NCBI RefSeq assembly: GCF_010994095.1
Contig: NZ_WJYO01000004.1
Span: forward strand, 124,001-188,000
Origin: Mumia xiangluensis
GTDB taxonomy: Bacteria > Actinomycetota > Actinomycetes > Propionibacteriales > Nocardioidaceae
DNA: 64,000 nucleotides
Direction of reading: 5' to 3'
Part shown: positions 20,135 through 27,945 of the stretch, in pieces
Layout of the letters: the number at the start of each line of letters is the position of its first letter
Position numbering within the stretch: position 1 is the first letter of the stretch
Translations under genes and position numbers: made by a program
The notes under the pieces: generated by a model
Database searches by the model: none
The model's input: the letters and a program-made list of their open reading frames with translations, nothing else
What the model was told of the DNA's origin: nothing

Positions 20135-20629
20135 CTAGCGGTAGTTGACGAACTGCACCGCGAAGTCGAGGTCCTCGCCCTTCACGAGCGCGATCACCGC
20201 CTGCAGGTCGTCGCGCTTCTTGCTCGTCACGCGCAGCTCGTCGCCCTGGACCTGCACCTTGACGCCCTTGGGGCCCTCGTCGCGGATCACCTTGGCGACC
20301 TTCTTGGCCTGCTCCTGCGTGATGCCCTCGGAGAACGTGCCGTTGATCACCGACTCCTTGCCGGACTGCTTCGGGTCCGAGGCCTCGAGCGTCTTCAGGG
20401 ACACGCCGCGCTTGACGAGCTTGTCCTTCAGCACGTCGAGCACCGCGAGAGCGCGCTCGTCGGCGTTGGCCTTGATGACGACGGCGGTCGAGCCGCTCTT
20501 CTCGATCGAGGCGCCGGTGTTCTTGAAGTCGTAGCGGGTCGAGATCTCGCGCGCGGCCTGGTTGATCGCGTTGTCGATCTCGGCGTGGTCGAGCTTGCTC
20601 ACGATGTCGAACGACGAGTCCGCGGCCAT
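20135..20629 (-). CDS. yajQ: YajQ-family nucleotide-binding protein
   Basis: 164 aa, the full length of the YajQ/UPF0234 family. It is recognised by SSFDIVSKLDHAEIDNAINQ at the start, ISTRYDFKNTGASIE, and the end DDLQAVIALVKGEDLDFAVQ followed by FVNYR. The family has two ferredoxin-like folds; some members bind cyclic di-GMP and others bind nucleic acids or nucleotides, so a c-di-GMP role is family knowledge and not shown here. The start has GAGAGGATCC as ribosome-binding region. It is transcribed away from tRNA-Tyr. Confidence 0.94.
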   Translation of the reverse strand: MAADSSFDIVSKLDHAEIDNAINQAAREISTRYDFKNTGASIEKSGSTAVVIKANADERALAVLDVLKDKLVKRGVSLKTLEASDPKQSGKESVINGTFSEGITQEQAKKVAKVIRDEGPKGVKVQVQGDELRVTSKKRDDLQAVIALVKGEDLDFAVQFVNYR

Positions 20630-20729
20630 GGGGATCCTCTCGGTCGGGGCTGACGCTCACCCGGTTTCGGGTGGGTTGGAGCCCTGCGATAAAGTCTTTG
20701 CTGTTGCTCGCGCAGAGTAACAACCCCGA

Positions 20730-20811
20730 GGCAGGTTGCCCGAGCGGCCAATGGGAGCTGACTGTAAATCAGCCGGCAATGCCTTCGCAGGTTCGAATCC
20801 TGCACCTGCCA
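20730..20811 (+). tRNA. tRNA-Tyr (anticodon GTA)
   Basis: Acceptor GGCAGGT pairs with ACCTGCC, the discriminator is A, and the anticodon stem GCTGA/TCAGC encloses the loop CTGTAAA with anticodon GTA. A long variable arm of the class II type and a T arm GCAGG-TTCGAAT-CCTGC are present. The length is 82 nt and the 3' CCA is not encoded. Confidence 0.97.
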
Positions 20812-20815
20812 CGTC

Positions 20816-20849
20816 GAAGAGCCCGGTCCCGCATGGGGCCGGGCTCTTC
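20816..20849. terminator. 15-bp hairpin shared by tRNA-Tyr and the convergent hydrolase gene
   Basis: The stem 20816-20830 pairs with 20835-20849 around the loop GCAT, with one G-T pair. It sits 4 nt after tRNA-Tyr and 15 nt from the stop of the opposing gene, so it can end transcription in both directions. Confidence 0.8.
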
Positions 20850-20864
20850 CGATTCACCGCCGGC

Positions 20865-22031
20865 TCACCCCAGCGTCGCCAGGACGTCACGGGTGAACGC
20901 CCCGGGCGTCAGCGCCTCGGCGTCCTGCGGCGCGGCCCCCATCCGTACGGCGACGATGCCCGCCGACGGGACGACGGCCACGATCTGCTTGGCGAGGCCG
21001 AGGGCCCAGAAGGCGTCTGCCGGAACCCCCGGGGCCAGTCGGCCGGCAGCGGCCGGGGCGGTGCCCTGCGCGCCCCCGGTCGCCGCCAGCGCTCCCAGGA
21101 CCGGTCCCTTCCGGTTCACCCACCACAGCAACCCGTACGCCGCGTTGAGGCGCGAGGAGGAGCGCCCGACCGCTTCGGCGACGTACTCCTCGGAGACGAG
21201 CTGCCGGTCGCCCCAGCGCCCGCGGTCGAGCATCAGGACGCCGAGCCGTGCGAGGTCACGGCAGGAGGCGTTGATCCCGGAGAACATCGTGGTGTTGCCG
21301 GCGGTGTCGGCGCCCCAGAAGGTCTCGGTCATCTGCATCGGTGCGAACAGCTTGCGGCGGGCGTACTCCGACGGCGCCATCCCGGTGGCCCGCGAGACGA
21401 CGGCCTCGAGGGTCTGGATGGCGGAGTTGTTGTAGCGCCACACCGTCCCGGGCCGCGCGTCCTGCGCCAGGCCGACGGCAAAGGCCGTCTTGTCGACCGC
21501 GCCGATCGCCATCTGCTGGTAGTCGGTCTGCACGTCCCAGTGCCGCCCCGACACGTTCGCCAGCAGGTCGCGGATCGTCACGCGAGCGGCGGCGGTGCCC
21601 TTCCACTGCGGGATGTAGTCGGAGGCACGGTCGTCGAGGTCGAGCAGACCCTCGTCGGCCGCGATCCCGACGACGAGCGACGTCACCGACTTCGTCACCG
21701 AGAACGCAGGACCCATGGTCGTGGCGTCGCTGTCGCCGAAGTAGGCCTCGTGGACGAGCTCGCCGTGGCGGGTCACGACCAGGCACGAGGTGCCCAGGGG
21801 CTCGAGCCGGCGGTCGAGAGCCCGCAACGCCGTGTCGTCGAAGCCGGCAGACGACGGTGGGGTCAGTGCCCATTCCTCGCCGGGTACCGTCGGACCCGTC
21901 GAGACGGTCTCTCTCGGCGTCGCCGAAGTGGCCTCACGCGCCGGTTCGGGCGACGCCGAACCACCCCCCGCGCTGCACGCGGACAGGATGAGCACAGCCG
22001 TCGTCGCAGCGATCACGGGGCGGAGAACCAT
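20865..22031 (-). CDS. Serine hydrolase lipoprotein, class C beta-lactamase family
   Basis: 388 aa from the ATG at 22031. It begins with a lipoprotein signal peptide with lipobox LSAC (C19), then a Ser/Pro/Thr-rich linker, then a beta-lactamase/esterase domain. The nucleophile motif SVTK (S111 and K114) and the second motif YNN (Y200) are present. Family members include DD-peptidases, esterases and 6-aminohexanoate-type hydrolases, so true beta-lactamase activity should not be assumed. The protein would be anchored on the outer face of the membrane. An earlier in-frame ATG at 22070 would place 13 polar residues ahead of the signal peptide and is less likely. CACAAT lies 6 nt before the chosen start. 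Confidence 0.88.
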   Translation of the reverse strand: MVLRPVIAATTAVLILSACSAGGGSASPEPAREATSATPRETVSTGPTVPGEEWALTPPSSAGFDDTALRALDRRLEPLGTSCLVVTRHGELVHEAYFGDSDATTMGPAFSVTKSVTSLVVGIAADEGLLDLDDRASDYIPQWKGTAAARVTIRDLLANVSGRHWDVQTDYQQMAIGAVDKTAFAVGLAQDARPGTVWRYNNSAIQTLEAVVSRATGMAPSEYARRKLFAPMQMTETFWGADTAGNTTMFSGINASCRDLARLGVLMLDRGRWGDRQLVSEEYVAEAVGRSSSRLNAAYGLLWWVNRKGPVLGALAATGGAQGTAPAAAGRLAPGVPADAFWALGLAKQIVAVVPSAGIVAVRMGAAPQDAEALTPGAFTRDVLATLG

Positions 22032-22141
22032 GGGTCCATTGTGTGCCGAGAGGTCGGCCACGTGACCCACGTCATGGGACCGACCCCCGATTTCGGTTCC
22101 GTACGGCGGCCGTGTATCTTTGCTTTTCGGTTCGCCGATAC

Positions 22142-22214
22142 GCCCCTTTAGCTCAGTCGGCAGAGCGTCTCCATGGTAAGGAGAAGGTCTACGGTTCGAT
22201 TCCGTAAAGGGGCT
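22142..22214 (+). tRNA. tRNA-Thr (anticodon GGT)
   Basis: 73 nt. Acceptor GCCCCTT/AAGGGGC with discriminator T, D arm with AGCTCAGTCGGCAGAGC, anticodon stem TCTCC/GGAGA around ATGGTAA (anticodon GGT), and T arm TACGG-TTCGATT-CCGTA. The CCA end is not encoded. Confidence 0.97.
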
Positions 22215-22266
22215 CTGAGTCTCAGCCCGTGTCTCGCCCCCAGTGGCGAGGCGCGGGATGACGCAT

Positions 22267-22340
22267 GGCGGGGTAGCTCAGGTGGTTAGAGCACACGGCT
22301 CATAATCGTGGTGTCGCGGGTTCGAGTCCCGCCCCCGCTA
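22267..22340 (+). tRNA. tRNA-Met (anticodon CAT), elongator type
   Basis: 74 nt. Acceptor GGCGGGG/CCCCGCT (first pair G-T) with discriminator A, anticodon stem CACGG/TCGTG around CTCATAA, and T arm GCGGG-TTCGAGT-CCCGC. The stem lacks the three G-C pairs of the initiator tRNA, so this is the elongator form. It lies just ahead of rpmG and is probably co-transcribed with it. Confidence 0.93.
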
Positions 22341-22386
22341 CACAACCAGTCGACAGAAGCAGTTCCAGCGAAGAAGAGGCAGACTC

Positions 22387-22557
22387 GTGGCCAGCAAGAG
22401 CTCTGACATCCGTCCCAAGGTCACCTTGGCGTGCACCGAGTGCAAGCGACGCAACTACATCACCAAGAAGAACCGTCGCAACGACCCCGACCGCCTCGAG
22501 CTGAAGAAGTTCTGCCCGCACGAGCGCACTCACACGGTCCACCGCGAGACCCGCTGA
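22387..22557 (+). CDS. rpmG: Ribosomal protein L33
   Basis: 56 aa from a GTG with GAAGAAGAGG upstream. It is recognised by [20 protein letters not shown] and [19 protein letters not shown]. The first zinc pair CTEC is present, but the second pair, normally CPxC in zinc-binding L33, reads CPHE here, so the fourth cysteine is missing and a histidine follows the third. Zinc could still be held by Cys3-His, or lost. It lies 46 nt after tRNA-Met, the usual actinobacterial arrangement, and is followed by a hairpin terminator. Confidence 0.95.
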   Translation: MASKSSDIRPKVTLACTECKRRNYITKKNRRNDPDRLELKKFCPHERTHTVHRETR

Positions 22558-22589
22558 TCGTCGCTCGTACGCACACTCGTACCACTTCC

Positions 22590-22624
22590 CACTGGGGTCC
22601 CGCCTGCAGGCGAGGACCCCAGTG
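22590..22624 (+). terminator. Hairpin between rpmG and murB
   Basis: CACTGGGGTCC (22590-22600) pairs with GGACCCCAGTG (22614-22624), with an inner palindrome CGCCTGCAGGCG. It lies 32 nt after rpmG and 20 nt before the preferred murB start. Confidence 0.7.
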
Positions 22625-22644
22625 TCATGTTGGGAGCCCCACGG

Positions 22645-23676
22645 ATGCGTGACCTGTTCGTCCTCGCCCCGCTGACCACGCTGCGGATCGGTGGGCCTGC
22701 GCGGGACATCGTCGAGGTGACGAGCGCCGACGACCTCGTCGACACCGTCCGGGACCTCGACGAAGCCGGCGAGCCGGTCCTCCTGCTCGGCGGTGGGAGC
22801 AACGTCGTGGTCTCCGACGAGGGGTTCGACGGCACGGTCGTGCTCATCCGGACCCAGGGCCTCGTTGCCGACGTCGACTCGTGCAGCGGCGCGACGCTGA
22901 CGGTCGCGGCCGGCGAGGTGTGGGACGACTTCGTGGCCCACGCGGTCGCCGAGGAGTGGGTCGGTGTCGAGACGTTGTCGGGCATCCCCGGCCTGGTCGG
23001 CGGCACGCCGATCCAGAACGTCGGAGCGTACGGCCAGGAGGTCTCGCAGACCATCTCCCGCGTCCGCACCTACGACCGCCTCGACCGCCGGGTCGTCACG
23101 TACTCGGCCGACGACTGTGGCTTCGGCTACCGCACGAGCCGCTTCAAGCAGGAGCCCGGCCGTCACGTCGTGCTCGAGGTGACGTTCCAGCTGCGGCTGG
23201 GTTCCCTCAGCGCCCCGGTGCAGTACGCCGAGCTGGCGCGCGCTCTCGGAGTCGAGGTCGGCGCCCGGGTCCCGCTCGGCGCGGTGCGCGAGGCGGTTCT
23301 CGAGCTGCGCGCCGGCAAGGGCATGGTGCTCGATCCCGACGACCACGACACGTGGAGCGCCGGCTCGTTCTTCACCAACCCCGTGCTCAGCGCGGAGGCC
23401 GCCGCTGGGCTGCCGACCGACGCGCCGCGCTTCACCCAGCCCGACGGCCGCGTGAAGACCAGCGCCGCGTGGCTGATCGAGCGCGCCGGCTTCTCCAAGG
23501 GGTACGGCGACACGGCGGCGCGTGTCTCCAGCAAGCACACCCTGGCGCTGACGAACCGCGGCGGCGCGACCGGCTACGAGCTGCTCGCCCTTGCCCGCGA
23601 GATCCGCGACGGTGTCGAGGCGAAGTTCGACGTCCGCCTCGAGAACGAGCCGGTGCTGGTCGGCGCGACGCTCTGA
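22645..23676 (+). CDS. murB: UDP-N-acetylenolpyruvoylglucosamine reductase
   Basis: 343 aa. It makes UDP-MurNAc from UDP-GlcNAc-enolpyruvate with NADPH and FAD in the cytoplasmic stage of peptidoglycan synthesis. Visible features are the FAD-binding LLGGGSNVVVSDEGFDG, GIPGLVGGTPIQNVGAYGQE, YRTSRFK, the catalytic serine in AGSFFTNPVL and the C-terminal glutamate in RLENEPVLVG. The long segment between the last two, with GFSKGYG, fits a type I MurB. The ATG at 22645 has GGGAG 8 nt upstream; an ATG at 22627 is in frame but lies 3 nt from a hairpin. It converges on the next gene. Confidence 0.96.
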   Translation: MRDLFVLAPLTTLRIGGPARDIVEVTSADDLVDTVRDLDEAGEPVLLLGGGSNVVVSDEGFDGTVVLIRTQGLVADVDSCSGATLTVAAGEVWDDFVAHAVAEEWVGVETLSGIPGLVGGTPIQNVGAYGQEVSQTISRVRTYDRLDRRVVTYSADDCGFGYRTSRFKQEPGRHVVLEVTFQLRLGSLSAPVQYAELARALGVEVGARVPLGAVREAVLELRAGKGMVLDPDDHDTWSAGSFFTNPVLSAEAAAGLPTDAPRFTQPDGRVKTSAAWLIERAGFSKGYGDTAARVSSKHTLALTNRGGATGYELLALAREIRDGVEAKFDVRLENEPVLVGATL

Positions 23677-23703
23677 CACGGCCGCTCAGCGACGGTCTGG
23701 CCC

Positions 23704-24726
23704 TCACTGCGTCGAGGTCGAACCGGCGCCGAGATGGCCGTACAGGCGCTGGGCCCGCGCGAGCTCGCGGCGGAGGCGCGCCGCCGTACGCTTTGCGTTC
23801 TCCGGCGCCAGGTCTTCCCACGTCACACGGATCACGTGGTAGCCGCGGTCGGTGATCCGCTTCTCGCGCCGCTTCTCGGCCCACACCGTCCGCTGGGCGG
23901 CCTCCCGGTCGGTGTCGTCGTACTTGACGTGCCCGTCGAACTCGACGACGAGGCGCTCGGTCGGCCAGAGGAAGTCCACCTCCGCCCTGCCCTCCTCGAG
24001 CGGGATCTCGTACTGAGCGTCAGGTCGGGGGATCCCGAACCGCCAGCACAGCACGAGCACCCGCACCTCGCCCGGGCTCTCGCAGCGTCCGTCGGCGATC
24101 GTGATCGCGTCGGCGGCAGCGCGCGTGCCGGGCCGTCCCCCGAGGGCAGCGAGCTCGTTGCGGAGGTCTTCCTTCGCGTCGTCCTGCGAGAACCACTCCC
24201 AGCGCCCGCGCCGCCTGGCGTCCGAGATCAGATGGGACAGCCACGACGATGCGAGCACAGCGCCGGCCTCGAGGTCGGACGTCGTCAGCGTCTGGGCAAC
24301 TGCCAGCTGCGCACGCACGACGCGGAGACCTTCGACCACGACGACGTCCGATGCGCCGATGGTGTCGCGGTGCCGCTTGATGCCGTTGCGTGTGCGACTG
24401 GTGGTGCCGCCGACCCGGACCACGTGGACGACGTCGAGACTTCGGCCGTACGTGCCGAGGCCGTGCGCGACAGCGGCACTGTCGTGCGAGAGGGCGTAGT
24501 CAGGGCCGAGCCACGCCTGCACTGCTCGCGCGGTGACCAGGTGCGCCTGGCGGACGGACCAGCTTCTGTGGTCGTCAGCGAACGCGAACGCTCCCCGCCG
24601 CAGTCGGACGAGGATCGCGCGGTCGACTAGACGCCCGAGCTCTGACGGGGGATATCCGCAGTCGTCGCCGTCCTTCCGCGTGAAGTAGCCGCCCCGCTCG
24701 TGACTCGTACGCCGCAGTCGCTCCAT
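23704..24726 (-). CDS. AbiEi-like antitoxin domain / DUF559 protein
   Basis: 340 aa. The N-terminal 60 residues resemble the winged-helix AbiEi-type antitoxin domain (GGYFTRKDGDDCGYPPSELG, LVRLRRGAFAF). The C-terminal part is a DUF559, Vsr-like nuclease fold, seen in VDFLWPTERLVVEFDGHVKY, the basic EKRREKRITDRGYHVIRV and TWEDL. Such proteins are common as singletons in actinobacteria; their role is unproven and no toxin gene (AbiEii-type) is adjacent. The acidic residues of the nuclease-like core (D in VDFLW, E and D in VEFDGH) are kept, so enzyme activity is possible. Confidence 0.75.
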   Translation of the reverse strand: MERLRRTSHERGGYFTRKDGDDCGYPPSELGRLVDRAILVRLRRGAFAFADDHRSWSVRQAHLVTARAVQAWLGPDYALSHDSAAVAHGLGTYGRSLDVVHVVRVGGTTSRTRNGIKRHRDTIGASDVVVVEGLRVVRAQLAVAQTLTTSDLEAGAVLASSWLSHLISDARRRGRWEWFSQDDAKEDLRNELAALGGRPGTRAAADAITIADGRCESPGEVRVLVLCWRFGIPRPDAQYEIPLEEGRAEVDFLWPTERLVVEFDGHVKYDDTDREAAQRTVWAEKRREKRITDRGYHVIRVTWEDLAPENAKRTAARLRRELARAQRLYGHLGAGSTSTQ

Positions 24727-24858
24727 CGGTCAACAGTGGCCGAGAGGTGCCATCTGGCGTGCGCACCCCTGTGGACAAACTCTGCTCGCGACGCTTCGGC
24801 ACGCTCAGCGCCGATTCGGTCGAGACGCGGGGAGGGTCGAACCGCCGCTGAGCTCGGA

Positions 24859-25890
24859 TCAGGTGGGGTCCGCGGCGAGCCAGGCGTCGATCTTGGCCAG
24901 CGACCGCTCGCGCAGGTCGTCCGGCGCGTACGCCCCCCGCAGCGACATGCGCGCGAGCTCGGCGAGCTCGGCGTCGCTGAAGTCCTGCGCGGCGCGGAGG
25001 GCGGCGTACTGGCCCGACAGGCGCGCCCCGAACAGCAACGGGTCGTCCGCACCGAGCGCCACGCCGACGCCCGCCTCCACCAGCGTGCGGACGGGCACCT
25101 CCTCGAACGTGTCGTAGACGCCGAGAGCGACGTTCGAGGACGGGCACACCTCGAGCGTGATGCCGGCCCGTGCCACGGCCGCGAGGACCTCCGGGTCCTC
25201 GACGGAGCGCACGCCGTGGCCGATCCGGTCGGGCTGGAGGTACTGCAGCACGGCTGCGACGCTCGCCGGCCCGCGCAGCTCCCCGCCGTGCGGCATGCTG
25301 CGCAGCCCGGCGCGACGGGCGATCGCGAACGCCGGCGCGAACGCGGCCGTGTCGCCGCGCCGCTCGTCATTGGAGAGGCCGAACCCGACCACGCCTCGCC
25401 CCGCGTACTGCGTGGCCAGCCGGGCGAGCGTACGCGCGTCCAGCGGGTGGCGCGTCCGGTTGGAGGCGATCACGACGGCCATGCCGATCCCGTACGCCGC
25501 GCCGGCCTCCTCGACGCACTCGAGGACGAGGTCGGTGAACGCGGTGATCCCGCCGAACTTCGCGGCGTAGCCGGACGGGTCCACCTGGATCTCCGTCCAC
25601 ACCGACCCCTCGGACGCGTCGTCCTCGGCGACCTCGTGCACGAGGCGGCGTACGTCGTCGGGGGTCCGCAGCACCGATCGTGCGGTGTCGTAGAGGCGCT
25701 GGAACCGGAACCAGCCCTTCTCGTCGGTCGCGCGCAGCTGCGGCGGCCACTCGTCGACCAGCGCCGGGGGGAGGCGTACGCCGTCGCGCTCGGCCAGCTC
25801 GACCAGGGTCCCGTGCCGCATCGAGCCCGTGAAATGCAGGTGCAGATGGGCCTTCGGGAGGGCGTCGATCGAACGCATCGGTGCGGCCAT
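24859..25890 (-). CDS. add: Adenosine deaminase family protein
   Basis: 343 aa, a complete metal-dependent amidohydrolase of the ADA family. Zinc-site motifs are LPKAHLHLHFTGS (H15/H17), PHGGE in place of the commoner HAGE, RIGHGVR and CPSSNVALG, and the catalytic aspartates are in LGADDPLLF. It would deaminate adenosine or deoxyadenosine to inosine in purine salvage. The FTGS and HGGE variants suggest a subfamily, and adenine or another purine derivative as substrate cannot be excluded. The start at 25890 has no clear ribosome-binding site. A 132-nt gap to the DUF559 gene shows nothing recognisable. Confidence 0.88.
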   Translation of the reverse strand: MAAPMRSIDALPKAHLHLHFTGSMRHGTLVELAERDGVRLPPALVDEWPPQLRATDEKGWFRFQRLYDTARSVLRTPDDVRRLVHEVAEDDASEGSVWTEIQVDPSGYAAKFGGITAFTDLVLECVEEAGAAYGIGMAVVIASNRTRHPLDARTLARLATQYAGRGVVGFGLSNDERRGDTAAFAPAFAIARRAGLRSMPHGGELRGPASVAAVLQYLQPDRIGHGVRSVEDPEVLAAVARAGITLEVCPSSNVALGVYDTFEEVPVRTLVEAGVGVALGADDPLLFGARLSGQYAALRAAQDFSDAELAELARMSLRGAYAPDDLRERSLAKIDAWLAADPT

Positions 25891-25910
25891 GCGGTCATCG
25901 TGCCAGCCGG

Positions 25911-25941
25911 TTCGACGCAGCGCTGGGGCACCCCGTACACT
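25911..25941 (+). promoter_or_regulatory. Possible promoter of tRNA-Trp / secE
   Basis: TTCGAC and TACACT are separated by 19 nt, slightly long. It is the best -10 match ahead of tRNA-Trp. A perfect GTGGAA-GT-TTCCAC palindrome lies just downstream at 25951-25964. Confidence 0.35.
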
Positions 25942-26030
25942 TGACGACTGGTGGAAGTTTCCACTGTGTCGTCATGCCCTCCCGACCTCGTCCAGGCCGG
26001 GTGCAGGCGCGCAGCGAAGACCTCCAACGA

Positions 26031-26103
26031 AGGGCAGTAGCTCAACTGGCAGAGCATCGGTCTCCAAAACCGAAGGTTGGGGGTTCAAGTCCCTCCTGCC
26101 CTG
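26031..26103 (+). tRNA. tRNA-Trp (anticodon CCA)
   Basis: 73 nt. Acceptor AGGGCAG/CTGCCCT with discriminator G, anticodon stem TCGGT/ACCGA around CTCCAAA (anticodon CCA). It lies 64 nt ahead of secE, the conserved actinobacterial arrangement. Confidence 0.97.
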
Positions 26104-26167
26104 CAAACGCCTGGTCCGTCCCGACGGCGGACCGAGACGGGCACCACGATCGAAGGGAACGGTCACC

Positions 26168-26395
26168 ATGAGTGAGACGTCGAACGCGTCGACCGAGAGC
26201 ACGCGCTCCGGTCGCACGTCGCCGGTGACCTTCTACCGTCAGGTCGTTGCGGAGCTCCGCAAGGTCGTCTGGCCGACCCGTTCGCAGGTCGCCAACTACT
26301 TTGTCGTGGTGCTCTTCTTCGTGCTCGTCATGATGGCCATCGTGGCGGGCCTGGACTACGGCTTCGGCAAGCTGATGTTCTGGGTCTTCGCCTGA
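26168..26395 (+). CDS. secE: Preprotein translocase subunit SecE
   Basis: 75 aa. The conserved amphipathic segment FYRQVVAELRKVVWPTRSQV is followed by one membrane helix (YFVVVLFFVLVMMAIVAGLDY), as expected for single-span SecE. It clamps SecY in the Sec translocon. GAAGGGAA lies ahead of the ATG. A longer frame starting further upstream runs through tRNA-Trp and is not used. It is followed after 30 nt by nusG. Confidence 0.96.
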   Translation: MSETSNASTESTRSGRTSPVTFYRQVVAELRKVVWPTRSQVANYFVVVLFFVLVMMAIVAGLDYGFGKLMFWVFA

Positions 26396-26425
26396 CCCAC
26401 GGGTCGAGACGAGGAAAGAGGCGCT

Positions 26426-27346
26426 GTGTCCCAGCCGTATGACGAGTTCGACGACGCCCTGCGCGACGCCGTCGCGTCCGAGGGCAACCGTGCGCCGTTG
26501 GACGAGACCGAGCAGGAGCTCGAGGTGGAGGAGTTCGAGGAAGGCCTCGACGCCGCTGCCGACGAGACCGAGCAGGACGACCCCGAGCCGCAGGAGCCGC
26601 TCGAGGAGCTGTCCGAGGCCGATGCCGAGCTCGACGACGCCGCCGAGGAGGTCGTCGAGGAGGCGCAGGAGATCGCTGACGCCGCAGGTACCCTCGAGGA
26701 CGCGCTCGACGCCGTGACCGAGCCGGTCGAGTCCGACCCTCTCGCGGAGTTCCGCGAGAAGCTCCACAACCAGTTCGGCGACTGGTACGTCGTGCACACC
26801 TACTCCGGCATGGAGAACAGGGTCAAGTCGAACCTCGAGAACCGCACGACCTCCATGCACATGGAGGACTACATCTTCGAGATCGTCGTGCCGACCGAGG
26901 AGGTCGCCGAGATCAAGAACGGTCAGCGCAAGCTCGTCAAGCGCACCGTTCTCCCCGGTTACGTCCTGGTCCGCATGGACCTGACCGACGAGTCCTGGTC
27001 GACGGTGCGCAACACGCCGTCGGTCACCGGGTTCGTGGGCAACGCCCACCAGCCCGTGCCGCTGACCCTCGCCGAGGTCGAGAGCATGCTCGCTCCGGCC
27101 GTCGAGGCGCAGGTCGCGGTCGACCAGCCTGCCGCAGCGTCGTCGACGCAGCCGCAGGCACCGAAGGTCGAGTTCACCGACTTCGCCGTCGGGGACTCGG
27201 TCATGGTCGTGGACGGGCCGTTCGCGACCCTGCACGCCACGATCACGGAGATCAACGTCGACGCCCAGCGTGTGCGGGCGCTCGTCGAGATCTTCGGGCG
27301 GGAGACGCCCGTCGAGCTCAGCTTCGCGCAGATCCAGCGCGTCTGA
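26426..27346 (+). CDS. nusG: Transcription elongation/termination factor NusG with acidic N-terminus
   Basis: 306 aa from a GTG with GAGGAAAGAGG upstream. Residues 1-115 are an acidic, disordered extension rich in Glu, Asp and Ala. The NGN domain begins at about 119 ([37 protein letters not shown]), a linker rich in Gln, Ala and Val follows, and the KOW domain spans about 250-306 ([19 protein letters not shown]). NusG binds RNA polymerase and couples it to Rho or the ribosome. Acidic N-terminal extensions are typical for actinobacterial NusG; the E. coli protein has 181 residues. Confidence 0.97.
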   Translation: MSQPYDEFDDALRDAVASEGNRAPLDETEQELEVEEFEEGLDAAADETEQDDPEPQEPLEELSEADAELDDAAEEVVEEAQEIADAAGTLEDALDAVTEPVESDPLAEFREKLHNQFGDWYVVHTYSGMENRVKSNLENRTTSMHMEDYIFEIVVPTEEVAEIKNGQRKLVKRTVLPGYVLVRMDLTDESWSTVRNTPSVTGFVGNAHQPVPLTLAEVESMLAPAVEAQVAVDQPAAASSTQPQAPKVEFTDFAVGDSVMVVDGPFATLHATITEINVDAQRVRALVEIFGRETPVELSFAQIQRV

Positions 27347-27436
27347 GCCACCCGGGTACGCTCGCAAGGGCGTTCCGCGCAACACCAGTGGGAGGGCCGA
27401 GGCAGGCCCACCGTGACCACGAGAAGGAAAAGAGAT

Positions 27437-27865
27437 ATGCCTCCGAAGAAGAAGATCGCTGCCCTCGTCAAGGTGCAGCTCCAGGCCGGCGCAGCCACGC
27501 CGGCGCCGCCCGTCGGTACGGCCCTCGGCCCGCACGGCGTCAACATCATGGAGTTCTGCAAGGCGTACAACGCCGCGACGGAGTCCATGCGCGGCAACAT
27601 CGTCCCGGTCGAGATCACGATCTACGAGGACCGGTCGTTCACGTTCATCACCAAGACGCCCCCGGCTGCGGAGATGATCAAGAAGGCTGCGGGCCTGCAG
27701 AAGGGCTCGTCCGTCCCGCACAAGGACAAGGTCGGCTCGATCTCCAAGGACCAGGTCCGTGAGATCGCCCAGACCAAGCTTCCTGACCTGAACGCGAACG
27801 ACATCGACGCCGCGATGGAGATCATCGCCGGCACCGCCCGTTCCATGGGCGTCACCGTCGACTGA
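27437..27865 (+). CDS. rplK: Ribosomal protein L11
   Basis: 142 aa. The ATG at 27437 has GAAGGAAAAG 7 nt ahead, and the protein starts [20 protein letters not shown], matching family length. An ATG eight codons earlier is in frame but lacks this spacing. It shows the proline-rich [13 protein letters not shown] and the C-terminal RNA-binding region with [12 protein letters not shown]11 forms the GTPase-associated centre with 23S rRNA and is the target site region of thiopeptide antibiotics. Upstream of it are 90 nt of spacer and downstream is rplA. Confidence 0.97.
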   Translation: MPPKKKIAALVKVQLQAGAATPAPPVGTALGPHGVNIMEFCKAYNAATESMRGNIVPVEITIYEDRSFTFITKTPPAAEMIKKAAGLQKGSSVPHKDKVGSISKDQVREIAQTKLPDLNANDIDAAMEIIAGTARSMGVTVD

Positions 27866-27945
27866 CCTCGTCGTCCCGACCGACCGAACTGTGGCAGGGC
27901 CAGCTGGGCCCGACGACCACGACTGGTAGAGAGAGAAGAACCAGA

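Noticed and set aside
20865-22031. Calling the serine hydrolase a beta-lactamase resistance gene
   Set aside because: It has SxxK and YxN motifs but the family is dominated by peptidases and esterases, and it is a lipoprotein in a housekeeping context.
27357-27362. TACGCT as a promoter for rplK-rplA
   Set aside because: No -35 match is found at 16-19 nt and rplK is probably transcribed with secE-nusG; left unannotated.
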